From assembly GCF_036173125.1 (NCBI RefSeq), contig NZ_CP108054.1, forward strand, positions 7,221,001-7,285,000: a DNA stretch of 64,000 nucleotides. The letters run 5' to 3'. Position numbers and translations under genes: made by a program. Below the pieces are notes generated by a model. The model made no database searches. It worked only from the letters and a program-made list of their open reading frames with translations, and was not told the DNA's origin. This DNA comes from Streptomyces sp. NBC_00286. Lineage in GTDB: Bacteria > Actinomycetota > Actinomycetes > Streptomycetales > Streptomycetaceae. How positions within the stretch are numbered: the stretch's first letter is position 1; every line of letters begins with the position of its first letter. Of this stretch, positions 1 through 7,489 are shown in pieces.

Positions 1-156
1 CGGAAAATCCGGAAGAACCTCGCAGAACAGCTCGCACTGCAACCGGGACGCGGACTGCGCGACCTGGAGCACGCGATCCTGAATCAGGACGAATCCCTCG
101 AGTCCGTATCCCCGGATTGGTTGAGAATCGACTTCGTCCGAGGCAGGGCGGCATAG
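1..156 (+). CDS. SARP/AfsR-type regulator, C-terminal end of BTAD domain (partial)
   Basis: The frame is open from the first base to TAG at 154-156 and gives 51 residues. Motifs such as IRKNLAEQLAL, QPGRGLRDLE and AILNQDESLE match the last helices of the bacterial transcriptional activation domain of SARP regulators, which usually read as a short helix, a L-x-P turn, then LQ-AIL-D. The HTH and most of the BTAD lie left of the window. SARPs normally activate biosynthetic clusters, so the ABC exporter that follows at 247 may belong to one; that link is inference. Confidence is limited by the short length. Confidence 0.6.
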   Translation, partial: RKIRKNLAEQLALQPGRGLRDLEHAILNQDESLESVSPDWLRIDFVRGRAA

Positions 157-246
157 GACTGTCAGCTGAGAGATGCCCGATATCCGCGGCGTCACTCGAG
201 GACCCAGTGCATCTCCCGTACCGCAGTGACGAGGTGGGGAACCGAC

Positions 247-2133
247 ATGCGTGCGTATCAGCGGCCGCGCAGACACACGGGACCTCCCGGCCGGCACCGG
301 GGCGGGCGGCACCGGGCCACCCGGGGCAGTGGGACCCGCAAGGAGAAGCTGCGCCGGCTGCCATCCGTACTCGGGGGTGCGATCGGCCTCGTGGTCAGGG
401 CCTCGCCGGGCATGGCACTGAGCATGCTGGCCCTGCAGATCGCCGCAACGGCCGCCCAGGGCTTGCTTCTTCTGCTGCTCAGAAACGCGCTCGACAGCGT
501 GACCGCACTCACCGCCGACCAGTCCGTTGTCCGTGCGCTGCTACCGAGCCTCTCCCTGTTCGGCACCGTCCTGCTGGTCAGTACAGTCGCGTCGCTCCTG
601 CTGCCGGCGCTGCGCCTGGTGCTCACCGAGCGGATCAGCTGGTACACCGTCGAGAAGGTGCTCGACGTGACGACCGCCGTGCCGCTCTCCGAGTTCGACC
701 GCCCCGCGTTCCACGAACGGCTGAGCCGTGCGCAGAGCGCCGCCAGCCGGCCGGCACTGATCACCCAGAGCCTGTTCTTCTTCATCGGCTCGGTCAGCAC
801 GATCACCAGCGTCATCGCCGTCCTGCTCACCGTGCAGCCGCTGCTGGTGGCCGTCCTCGGGGCCATGGTGCTGCCGCTGGTCCTCGCCAGCGGCCGTGCG
901 TCGCGCGGAATGTACGAGTTGATCGTCGCCCTCACCGAGGACGAGCGCCGCCGCGCATATCTGCGCGGCCTTCTGATGAACCGGGAATCGGCCGCCGAGG
1001 TGCGTTCGTACCGGCTCACCGGCCGCCTCAGGCGGCGCGGCGAGGAGCTCTTCGACAGCCGTATCCGGCAGATGCGCCGGGTGGTCCTGCGCTCGTTGCC
1101 CGGTTACCTGGTCGGCGGGCTGGCCATGACACTGGCGGTCGCCTTCGGCGTCGTACTGCTGCTCACCCTGGTGGTACGCGGACAGATCACCGTCGCCACC
1201 GCGACGGTCGGCGTCTTCGCCGTGCTCCAGTACAGCGGAGCACTGTCCACCGCGGCCACCAGTCTCAACCAGCTGTACGACAGCGCCCTGTACCTGGAGG
1301 ACTTCCGCGCATTCCGGACCATGCTGCCGGCCCTCCTCGCCGAGCAGCGCAAACCCACCCGGCCCGCGCCCCGGGACTTCGACCTGATCACCGTCGACGG
1401 TGTGTCGTTCCGCTACCCGGGCGCCGGCCGGCCCGCCCTGCAGGATGTCTCCCTCACCTTGCGACGGGGCGAACTGGTGGCGCTGGTGGGCGGGAACGGC
1501 TCGGGCAAGACCACCCTTGCCAAGCTGCTCTGCGACCTCTACCGCCCCGACCAGGGCCGTATCCGCTGGGACGGCGTGGACATCGCCGACGTCGACCCCG
1601 ACGAACTGCGGGAGTCCATCGCAGTGCTGTTCCAGAACTTCGGCCGGTACCTGTTCACCGCCGCCGAGAACATCGGCGTGGGAAGAGTCGAGAACAGCGA
1701 CGACCGCGGAGCCATCGTCATGGCCGCCGAACGGGCCCGGGCCGACACCTTCATCCGGGCGCTGGAGGAAGGTTATGACACCACCCTCGGCAAGGTGTTC
1801 AAGGGCAGCACCGACCTGTCCGGCGGGCAGTGGCAGAGCATCGCACTGGCCCGCGCCTTCTTCCGAGCGGCCCCGCTGGTCGTACTCGACGAACCGACGG
1901 CCGCCCTGGACGCCCGCGCCGAGAACCAGCTCTACGAAGGCATGCGGGAGCTGTTCGCCGGCCGCACCGTGCTGCTCATCTCGCACCGGCTTCTCTCCGT
2001 CCGCAGCGCCGATCGCATCTACGTCCTCGACCAGGGCAGCATCGTCGAATCCGGCACACACGAAGAGCTGATGGCCTGCCAGGGCCTGTACGCCGAGCTG
2101 TACTGCCTGCAGGCCACCCAACACCACGTCTGA
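247..2133 (+). CDS. ABC exporter, fused permease and ATPase (half-transporter)
   Basis: A 628-residue protein with an N-terminal membrane region (roughly residues 45-320, several hydrophobic spans) and a C-terminal ATPase. The ATPase carries Walker A GGNGSGKTT, a Q-loop FQNFGRY, signature LSGGQ, Walker [11 protein letters not shown] and switch histidine ISHR, all intact. This is the architecture of type I exporters of lipids, peptides or drugs; it works as a dimer. The ATG at 247 is preceded by GAGGTGGGGA and is preferred over an in-frame GTG at 226, which has no ribosome site. It follows a SARP tail by 90 bp, so it may export a nearby specialised metabolite. No C39 peptidase domain is present. 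Confidence 0.85.
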   Translation: MRAYQRPRRHTGPPGRHRGGRHRATRGSGTRKEKLRRLPSVLGGAIGLVVRASPGMALSMLALQIAATAAQGLLLLLLRNALDSVTALTADQSVVRALLPSLSLFGTVLLVSTVASLLLPALRLVLTERISWYTVEKVLDVTTAVPLSEFDRPAFHERLSRAQSAASRPALITQSLFFFIGSVSTITSVIAVLLTVQPLLVAVLGAMVLPLVLASGRASRGMYELIVALTEDERRRAYLRGLLMNRESAAEVRSYRLTGRLRRRGEELFDSRIRQMRRVVLRSLPGYLVGGLAMTLAVAFGVVLLLTLVVRGQITVATATVGVFAVLQYSGALSTAATSLNQLYDSALYLEDFRAFRTMLPALLAEQRKPTRPAPRDFDLITVDGVSFRYPGAGRPALQDVSLTLRRGELVALVGGNGSGKTTLAKLLCDLYRPDQGRIRWDGVDIADVDPDELRESIAVLFQNFGRYLFTAAENIGVGRVENSDDRGAIVMAAERARADTFIRALEEGYDTTLGKVFKGSTDLSGGQWQSIALARAFFRAAPLVVLDEPTAALDARAENQLYEGMRELFAGRTVLLISHRLLSVRSADRIYVLDQGSIVESGTHEELMACQGLYAELYCLQATQHHV

Positions 2134-2158
2134 ACCCGGTCCCCTCCAGCTCTTCCCG

Positions 2159-2656
2159 ATGCCCAACCACGAGGACGTGGAGGCCACCGTCCTCGACCAG
2201 GACGTCGTCTGGGTCATGGGCGGCTCGGTGGCGAACCTCCTCGCGGTATGGCAAGTGCACGGCCTGGACGACATCCTCCGCCGTGCCTGGCGCGCGGGCG
2301 TCGTCCTCAGCGGCGTCAGCGCGGGCTCGATCTGCTGGTTCCAGGGCGGCACCACGGACTCCTTCGGCCCCGAACTCCGCCCGCTCACCAACGCATTGGG
2401 CTTCCTCCCGTACGGCAACGGCGTCCACTACGACACCGACCCAGGCCGCCGCCCCCTGGTACACCGCCTCGTCGCGGACGGCACCCTGCCCACGACGCAC
2501 TGCACCGACGACGGAGTGGGCCTGGTCTACCGCGGCACCGAACTGACGGAAGCCGTCACGGAGTTGCCGGGCAAGGGGGCGTACATCGTGAAGCGCGACG
2601 GCGACTCGGCAGCCGAGGAACGCATCGATCCGTGCCGCCTGCCCACGGTCAACTGA
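2159..2656 (+). pseudogene. Peptidase E (S51 family), N-terminally truncated remnant
   Basis: The translation contains LFPMPNHEDVE (its first residues read in frame just upstream of the ATG), SVANLLAVW and the nucleophile-elbow motif GVSAGSICW of aspartyl dipeptidase E. Family members are about 220-240 residues; here only about 165 remain, and the N-terminal third of the Rossmann-like fold is missing. Homology begins about 14 bases after the ABC exporter stop, so a deletion appears to have joined the two. A usual VWVGGGS segment reads VWVMGGS. The catalytic Ser is kept but the fold is unlikely to be complete, so I call it a remnant. Confidence 0.7.
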
Positions 2657-2686
2657 CGCTGCTCCCGGAGCCGACGATGGCGGTGA

Positions 2687-2938
2687 GGAGAACTCGCCCT
2701 CCTCGCCAGCGGGTCGCTCTCCCGCCTGTCCAACGGCGTCAAACGCTGTGAACAGCGCGGCCGGGTCGTACGGAAACCCGACCCGGCCGACGGCCGTTAC
2801 ACCCTCGCCGAACTCACCGACGCCGGCTTCGACCTCGTGCACCTGGCAGCGCCCACACACCTGCGCTCCGTACGCCGCATCGTCCTCGACTCGCTCAACA
2901 CGATCGACCAGAAGGCCCTCGCCCGCATCGCCCAAAAC
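2687..2938 (+). pseudogene. MarR-family winged-helix regulator remnant
   Basis: Immediately after an in-frame TGA at 2684-2686 the frame reads GELALLASGSLSRLSNGVKR, then DPADGRYTLAELTDAGFDLV and AAPTHLRS. These are the recognition helix, wing and dimerisation segments of MarR proteins. The first 60 or so residues are absent, and the frame runs on without a stop into a cupin segment from an unrelated regulator. It therefore looks like a fragment in a decayed stretch that also includes the peptidase E remnant. A GTG at 2837 could start a short chimeric protein, but its upstream sequence gives no convincing ribosome site. Confidence 0.6.
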
Positions 2939-3319
2939 TCCGCATCGTCCCCGGCCGACCTCGACCCCCGGGTGTATCCGCAGCCGTTCAGCCGCAACGG
3001 CATGACGGTCGTCCCGCTGACCCGCAAACCCGGCGGATTGCAGGCGTTCAAGCACATCCTGCCCGCCGGCCTGACCGAGGGCCGCGAACCCGACCCCCGC
3101 TCACACGAGGGCTACCACTGGCTGTACGTCCTGCGCGGCCGCCTGCGCGCAGTGCTCGGCGACAAGGACTTCATCCTCACCGACGGCGAAGTCGCCGAAT
3201 TCGACACCCACCTCCCGCACTGGTTCGGCAACGCCGACGAACACCCCGTGGAATTCCTCAGCATCCTTGGCCCCCAGGGCGAACGCGTCCACATCAAAGC
3301 CAGCCACCGCCCCCACTGA
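2939..3319 (+). pseudogene. Cupin sensor domain of an XRE-cupin regulator, fused remnant
   Basis: In the same frame as the MarR remnant, the segment from about residue NGMTVVPLTRKPGGLQAF onward matches the C-terminal cupin of XRE-cupin transcription factors: THEGYHWLYVLRG, RLRAVLGD, FILTDGEVAEFDT, HWFGN and a C-terminal LGPQGERVH. The DNA-binding N-terminal HTH expected in these proteins is missing and is replaced by a MarR C-terminus. Two different regulators, each having lost its front, appear joined in frame. Whether the chimera is expressed cannot be told from sequence. Confidence 0.6.
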
Positions 3320-3350
3320 CGCTGCTTCACAGAGCTTCTAATCTGGACGC

Positions 3351-3758
3351 ATGACGGTGATCGGGCAGATCTCGTTGGGTGTGAGTGACGACCGGCGAGC
3401 GGGGGAGTTCTGGCGTCAGGCGCTGGGATACGTGCGGCGCCCACCCCGTTTCGAGGGCGACGACTGGATCGTGCTGGAGCCGCCGCCAGGGGCTTCCGGG
3501 GTGGCGATCGCGATGGATGTGAGTGAGAGTCCCGCGGAGGAGTTTCCCCGGGTGCACCTGGATCTCAAGGCGGGGGAGCGGGGCCTTGAGGACGAGGTCG
3601 AGCGTTTGGTGGCCCTGGGGGCACAGCGTGTCGACTGGCCGTACTACCCGGAGAACCCTCGCCCCGAAGAGCCTCCGTATGTGGTGCTGGCCGACCCGGA
3701 GGGGAACCGGTTCTGTGTGGAGGGGCGGTGGCCCAGGCCGGGCCCGTCTACGCCTTGA
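3351..3758 (+). CDS. VOC family (glyoxalase-like) protein
   Basis: A 135-residue protein beginning MTVIGQISLGVSDDRRAGEFW. It shows the paired beta-alpha-beta-beta-beta repeats of the vicinal oxygen chelate fold, with segments GDDWIVLEPP, RVHLDLKA and VVLADPEGNRFCV, the last being the usual terminal strand motif. VOC proteins include glyoxalases, dioxygenases and antibiotic-binding resistance proteins, and the substrate cannot be set from sequence. The gene converges with the DUF4180 gene, and their 3' ends overlap by 11 bp. Confidence 0.75.
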   Translation: MTVIGQISLGVSDDRRAGEFWRQALGYVRRPPRFEGDDWIVLEPPPGASGVAIAMDVSESPAEEFPRVHLDLKAGERGLEDEVERLVALGAQRVDWPYYPENPRPEEPPYVVLADPEGNRFCVEGRWPRPGPSTP

Positions 3759-4110
3759 GCCGCTCGCGCAGCTCGTCTGCATCGGCCAGAAACCACGCCT
3801 GCCGCCCGCGGTTGCACTCCCGGACGAAGTCCCGCAGCGCCGAACTGGCCTCCGTGTGACGGGAGATGCCGCCGAGGACGACGATCCCCATGCCGTACTG
3901 GACGAACTTCTGGATGACGTCTCCGGCGACACGCGTGCTCAGCTGGAAGAACGCCTCGTCGAACCGCTCGGCGGGGATGACGACCCACTGGGCGCCCTGA
4001 TATCCGGCATCGCCTATGAGATCCAGCGCGTCGCGTTCGCTGCGGATGGGTTCGCCCTCGGGGGCGCACATCAGGACGGGCACGTCGTGGATCTTCTGCA
4101 GGGTGGTCAT
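3748..4110 (-). CDS. DUF4180 domain protein
   Basis: A 120-residue protein starting MTTLQKIHDVPVLMC. Segments GDAGYQGAQWVVIP, FFQLSTRVAGDVIQKFVQYG and SSALRDFVRECNRG are typical of DUF4180, a small family common in actinobacteria and without an assigned role. I chose the ATG at 4110 because family members begin there; an in-frame ATG at 4143 adds 11 atypical residues. The final codons overlap the end of the converging VOC gene. No regulatory signal stands out upstream. Confidence 0.7.
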   Translation of the reverse strand: MTTLQKIHDVPVLMCAPEGEPIRSERDALDLIGDAGYQGAQWVVIPAERFDEAFFQLSTRVAGDVIQKFVQYGMGIVVLGGISRHTEASSALRDFVRECNRGRQAWFLADADELRERLKA

Positions 4111-4237
4111 GCCGGCCAACGCTACGAGACGCCCCGCTTCCATCGGGAAGCGGGGCGGGGAGGGGCCCGGGGACTCCGTGTAGCCGCGTATCGCGGCCAG
4201 GGCCGGATGTCAGTGCCGGGTGCTTGTATTGGGTGCC

Positions 4238-4663
4238 ATGACACCTTCGGTATTTCCCGCCACGCCCGACCGCATTGAGCGGCCGGACGTCGCCGTCATG
4301 CAGCAGACCACCCTCGATGAGCTGCCTCAAATACAGCAGCTCTGGCCGTCGTTCGAGAAGCTGGTCGGGCTGCGCGGACGCAAGATGTACGCGCAGATCG
4401 ACGTACGCCAGAACACCTACACGGTCTGCACGCCGGTCAAGGAGGACGACCACCCCGACCGCCTGGGGCTGGAGCTCGGCACCTTGCCGGGAGGCTCATA
4501 CCTGCGCGGTCGTCTTGTCGGCGACCCGCCCCAGATCTATGAGCGAATCGGCGACGGGATGGCCGAGTTGGAGGCGATGCTGCCGGTCGATGACACCCGG
4601 CCTCTGGTCGAGTTCTACCGGCGGCACGACCAGATCGAGTTGTGGGTGCCGATCCGGTCGTGA
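4238..4663 (+). CDS. GyrI-like / effector-binding domain protein
   Basis: A 141-residue protein starting MTPSVFPATPDRIERPDVAV. The order IQQLWPSFEKLV, KMYAQIDVRQNTYTVCTPV, LPGGSYLRGRLVG and HDQIELWVPI matches stand-alone GyrI-like (SHS2-duplication) proteins related to the effector domain of AraC and MerR regulators. Such proteins bind small molecules or, in E. coli SbmC, modulate gyrase. No DNA-binding domain is attached. An in-frame GTG at 4220 is a possible alternative start. The gene converges on the MerR-PP2C gene. Confidence 0.65.
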   Translation: MTPSVFPATPDRIERPDVAVMQQTTLDELPQIQQLWPSFEKLVGLRGRKMYAQIDVRQNTYTVCTPVKEDDHPDRLGLELGTLPGGSYLRGRLVGDPPQIYERIGDGMAELEAMLPVDDTRPLVEFYRRHDQIELWVPIRS

Positions 4664-4684
4664 CGTCACCTCAGCCCGGCGCGC

Positions 4685-5761
4685 TCAGCGCGATTCAGCC
4701 GTCACCACGTCCGCCACCACACAACTCACGTTGTCCGGGCCGCCGGAGTTGTTCGCCGCGACGATCAGGGCGCGAACTGCCTGTTCAGGGGCGGGAATTG
4801 TGGTCAGGGTTTCCTGGATCTCCGAGTCCGGGACTACTGCCGAGAGGCCGTCGGAGCAGAGGAGGTAGCGGTCGCCCGGCTGGGCGTCGTGCAGGCGTAC
4901 GTCCGGAGCGGGAGCTGGGGCCGCGCCTGTCAACGCCTTCAGGAGAAGCGCGCGTTGGGGGTGGGCCGTCGCTTCCTCCAGGGTGAGGCGGCCCTCGTCG
5001 ATCATCGACTGGACCATGGTGTGGTCGTGGGTGATCTGGAAGAGGGAGCCGTCGCGCAGGAGGTAGGCGCGGCTGTCGCCTATGTGGACCAGGGCCAGTT
5101 GGGAGCCGGTCCAGAGCATGGCGGTGAGGGTGGTGCCGTCCTCCTTCGGGTTCCGGGTCGCGTCCTGGACCGCCTGGGTCGCGCCCTGGACCGCGTCTTC
5201 CAGGAGGTTGAGGACGCTGCCCGCCGGGAGCGGCTCGGTGTCCAGGAACTTGAGGGCCTCGACCGCGGCCGTACTGGCGGGCGCTCCCGCCGGGCCGAAG
5301 CCGTCCGCTACGGCCAAGACGCGGGTGCCCGCGTAGGCGGTGTCCTGGTTGGCGGGGCGGACGAGGCCGGTGTCGGAGAGGGCGGCGTAACGCAGTTCCA
5401 GCATGGTGGTGTCCTTCCTCGGAACCTGTGAGAGGTGGTCGACGAGGAAGGCCGCCAGGTCGCGGCGGGTCGCCGTCTCGGCCTCGACCCGCGCCCAGTA
5501 CGCGCGGATCTCCGCCGCGGCGGCAGCCGGTTCAACCGCCTCCAGGGCACAGACCTCGCGTATCCGGGCCAACGGCATCCCGAGCCGCCGCAGCCACGCC
5601 ACCAGACGCGCCTGCTCAAGCTGCTCCGGCGCGTAGTAGCGGTACCCGCTCTCCGGGTCCACCCGCGCCGGCCGCAGCAACTCCAGCTCGTCGTACAGCC
5701 GAAGCGCCTTCGGCGACAGCCGGCACGCCTTGGCGAACGCCCCGATCGTCAGCATGTCCAT
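4685..5761 (-). CDS. MerR-type HTH fused to PP2C Ser/Thr phosphatase
   Basis: A 358-residue fusion. Residues 1-75 form a MerR HTH (LTIGAFAKACRLSPKALRLYD, ESGYRYY), residues 76-115 a linker helix, and residues 120-358 a complete bacterial PP2C domain: RPANQD, VADGFG, GTTLTAML, HIGDSRAYLLRDG, LLCSDGLS and GGPDNVSCVV supply the metal-binding aspartates. It could couple a ligand- or phosphorylation-driven signal to transcription. The ATG at 5761 follows CAGGGAGATCGC. Further upstream the unit GGAGATCGC occurs twice more beside in-frame ATG or GTG codons, so the N-terminus could vary. MerR-PP2C proteins are known from actinobacterial genomes; the target genes here are unknown. Confidence 0.8.
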   Translation of the reverse strand: MDMLTIGAFAKACRLSPKALRLYDELELLRPARVDPESGYRYYAPEQLEQARLVAWLRRLGMPLARIREVCALEAVEPAAAAAEIRAYWARVEAETATRRDLAAFLVDHLSQVPRKDTTMLELRYAALSDTGLVRPANQDTAYAGTRVLAVADGFGPAGAPASTAAVEALKFLDTEPLPAGSVLNLLEDAVQGATQAVQDATRNPKEDGTTLTAMLWTGSQLALVHIGDSRAYLLRDGSLFQITHDHTMVQSMIDEGRLTLEEATAHPQRALLLKALTGAAPAPAPDVRLHDAQPGDRYLLCSDGLSAVVPDSEIQETLTTIPAPEQAVRALIVAANNSGGPDNVSCVVADVVTAESR

Positions 5762-5804
5762 GCGATCTCCCTGCATTTCCACGCGATCTCCCTGTGCGAT
5801 CTCC
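5762..5804 (-). promoter_or_regulatory. Triplicated GGAGATCGC ribosome-site-like unit
   Basis: On the minus strand GGAGATCGC occurs at 5762-5770, 5783-5791 and 5796-5804. Each copy contains a GGAG Shine-Dalgarno-like core, and in-frame ATG or GTG codons lie next to the copies. The innermost copy sits correctly in front of the ATG at 5761. The copies probably arose by slippage and may give alternative starts for the MerR-PP2C protein. Confidence 0.45.
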
Positions 5805-5973
5805 ATGCGCCCGCCTCGCGAGCCGGTCGTTCCTCGTCGTGCAACCGATGCTGGGGCCTCCCCAAAGGTGAAGGTCAATCCACGAGCTTCGGTTCCTGTC
5901 GGTTGTTAGCCTGCGGGCCGGATCGCCGGGATCGACCGGCGCACCGTTTCGACGTACGAACGAGGAGTCCGCC

Positions 5974-6873
5974 GTGGCACGCAGTACCCGAATATCGCTC
6001 GTCACCTGCCGGGAGGTCGTGGAGAGCGGCAGGGACGTCGATCTGCCGGTGCTCGTGGGCGCGGTGGAGGAGGCCGGGGCCGAGGCCGTCGTCGTGTGCT
6101 GGGACGACGCGGACGTCGAGTGGGGGGACTTCGACCTCGTCGTCATCCGGTCCACCTGGGACTACACCTGGCGGTCCGCGGAGTTCGTGGCCTGGGCCGA
6201 GCGGTGCGCGGCCGCCACGACGCTCGCCAATCCGGTCGACGTCGTGCGGTGGAACGCCGACAAGCGGTACCTGGGGGATCTGGGGGCGGCGGGGGTGCCC
6301 GTCGTCGACACGCGTTTTATCGCGCCTGGAGACCCGGTCGAACTGCCCGAAGAGCAGGAGTACGTCATCAAGCCCACCTCGGGGGCAGGGGCCCGGTACG
6401 CGGCCCGTTACGCGCCAGGGGATCGGGAGACGGCCGTACGCCATCTCGCGCGGATGCACGCGGAGGGGCTGGCCGCGATCGTGCAGCCGTACGTCCGGAG
6501 CATCGATACGGCGGGTGAACGGGCCCTCCAGTTCTTCGGCGGGCGTTTCCTCCATGCCATACGCAAGGGCGCCGTCCTCTCACCCGGAACCGCCTACGAC
6601 GAGGCCAAGGTCCCGCACCCGAACGTCCGGCCCTGGGAGCCGTCCTCCGCCGAACTGGCCGTTGCCGAACGGGCGTTGGCGGCGGTACCCGGCGACGGCG
6701 ACCCCGAGTTGCTCTACGCCCGCGTCGACCTCGTGGACGGAGACGACGGCGAGCCCCGCGTCATGGAGCTCGAGCTGATCGAGCCGAACCTCTTCCTCTC
6801 GCTGCACACCGACTCGGTGCCGATCGTGGCAGAGGCGATCGTCAAGGCTGCCCAGCAGCGGCCTGCCCGCTGA
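5974..6873 (+). CDS. ATP-grasp domain protein
   Basis: A 299-residue protein starting at GTG 5974 behind GAGGAGTCC. The N-terminal third has VVIRSTWDYTWR, the central part YVIKPTSGAGARYAARY with the ATP-grasp lysine and glycine-rich loop, then IVQPYV, and the C-terminal part has LYARVDLVDGDDG, VMELELIEPNLFL with the acidic metal-binding residues. This order matches ATP-grasp ligases of the glutathione-synthetase-like group, including cyclo-ligases of the DcsG type. The reaction would be ATP-dependent bond formation at a carboxylate; the substrate is unknown. Its last 32 bases overlap the end of the converging gene at 6842. Confidence 0.75.
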   Translation: MARSTRISLVTCREVVESGRDVDLPVLVGAVEEAGAEAVVVCWDDADVEWGDFDLVVIRSTWDYTWRSAEFVAWAERCAAATTLANPVDVVRWNADKRYLGDLGAAGVPVVDTRFIAPGDPVELPEEQEYVIKPTSGAGARYAARYAPGDRETAVRHLARMHAEGLAAIVQPYVRSIDTAGERALQFFGGRFLHAIRKGAVLSPGTAYDEAKVPHPNVRPWEPSSAELAVAERALAAVPGDGDPELLYARVDLVDGDDGEPRVMELELIEPNLFLSLHTDSVPIVAEAIVKAAQQRPAR

Positions 6874-7489
6874 CAGCCACCCGCTGCAACAGTCCCCAGG
6901 TGAACTCCGCCACGCAGTCCCGTCGTACGCCCGACGCATCCGGTGCCGTGAACTTCAGCCCCCACCGCGTCGGCGCCGTCCCCTCCAGCGGCCGGACGGG
7001 AGCGAAGGCGCGGGCGGCCTCGTCCACCGTGCAGGACCAGGGGGTCAGGTCGTCGAGCGTGTCCAGTGAAGGCCCCGTCGCGCCCGGCGCCCGTACGAGC
7101 CACTCGTTCCAGACGACTCCGTTCGAGGCGAGGAGCACCTCGAAGCGGAGGTCCGGCCACAGGGGTACGGACCAGAGCCGGGCCTCGCATTCCAGGTCGC
7201 CGATCTTGCGGGTGGTCACCGACTCCGGCTGGCCGAGGACGGAGTGGATGGGGGACCCCCCGCTCGAGCGAAGCCGAGAGTGGGGGAGGGAGGCGGCCGA
7301 GCGGGAGCGGGGGCCGCGGATCATCGCCTGCCAGCGGCGGTTGGCCTCACGCATCTCGGCGATCGAGACGCCCAGTTCATGACGGGCTTCCTCGACCAGG
7401 TCCGGATTGTGGTCGGCCATACGGCGCAGCAGGACGAGCTGGAAGTCGAGCCGGGTGAAGGGGCGGGTGGGTCGCTTCGCGGCGGGCAT
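6842..7489 (-). CDS. Conserved hypothetical protein carrying an in-frame dispersed-repeat insertion
   Basis: About 215 residues. The N-terminus (FTRLDFQLVLLRRMADHNPD, LGVSIAEMREANRRWQAM) is helical, and the C-terminal half is a strand-rich domain with DLECEARLWSVP and VLLASNGVVWNEWLV. I do not recognise the family. Between them, residues SLPHSRLRSSGG are encoded by the hairpin part of the dispersed repeat found elsewhere in this window, inserted without breaking the frame. I chose ATG 7489 (GAGG nine bases upstream); longer in-frame starts run into the 18-bp repeats. It overlaps the FkbM-like gene by over 110 bp and is the last gene of the envelope operon. Confidence 0.55.
   Translation of the reverse strand: MPAAKRPTRPFTRLDFQLVLLRRMADHNPDLVEEARHELGVSIAEMREANRRWQAMIRGPRSRSAASLPHSRLRSSGGSPIHSVLGQPESVTTRKIGDLECEARLWSVPLWPDLRFEVLLASNGVVWNEWLVRAPGATGPSLDTLDDLTPWSCTVDEAARAFAPVRPLEGTAPTRWGLKFTAPDASGVRRDCVAEFTWGLLQRVAVSGQAAAGQP
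7249..7290 (+). repeat. Dispersed GC-rich repeat, hairpin part, inside a gene
   Basis: The sequence GGGGGACCCCCCGCTCGAGC followed by GAAGCCGAGAGTGGGGGAG matches the core of the longer copy at 45962-46002 almost base for base. Here only the hairpin module is present. It lies inside the coding sequence of the gene at 6842-7489 and adds an in-frame low-complexity segment. Confidence 0.7.

Noticed and set aside
226..246. Upstream GTG start for the ABC exporter
   Set aside because: It lacks a Shine-Dalgarno sequence, while ATG 247 has GAGGTGGGG at a workable distance.
247..2133. Lanthipeptide-type exporter with peptidase domain
   Set aside because: The first 60 residues are basic and short and show no C39 Cys/His motif, and no precursor peptide is visible nearby.
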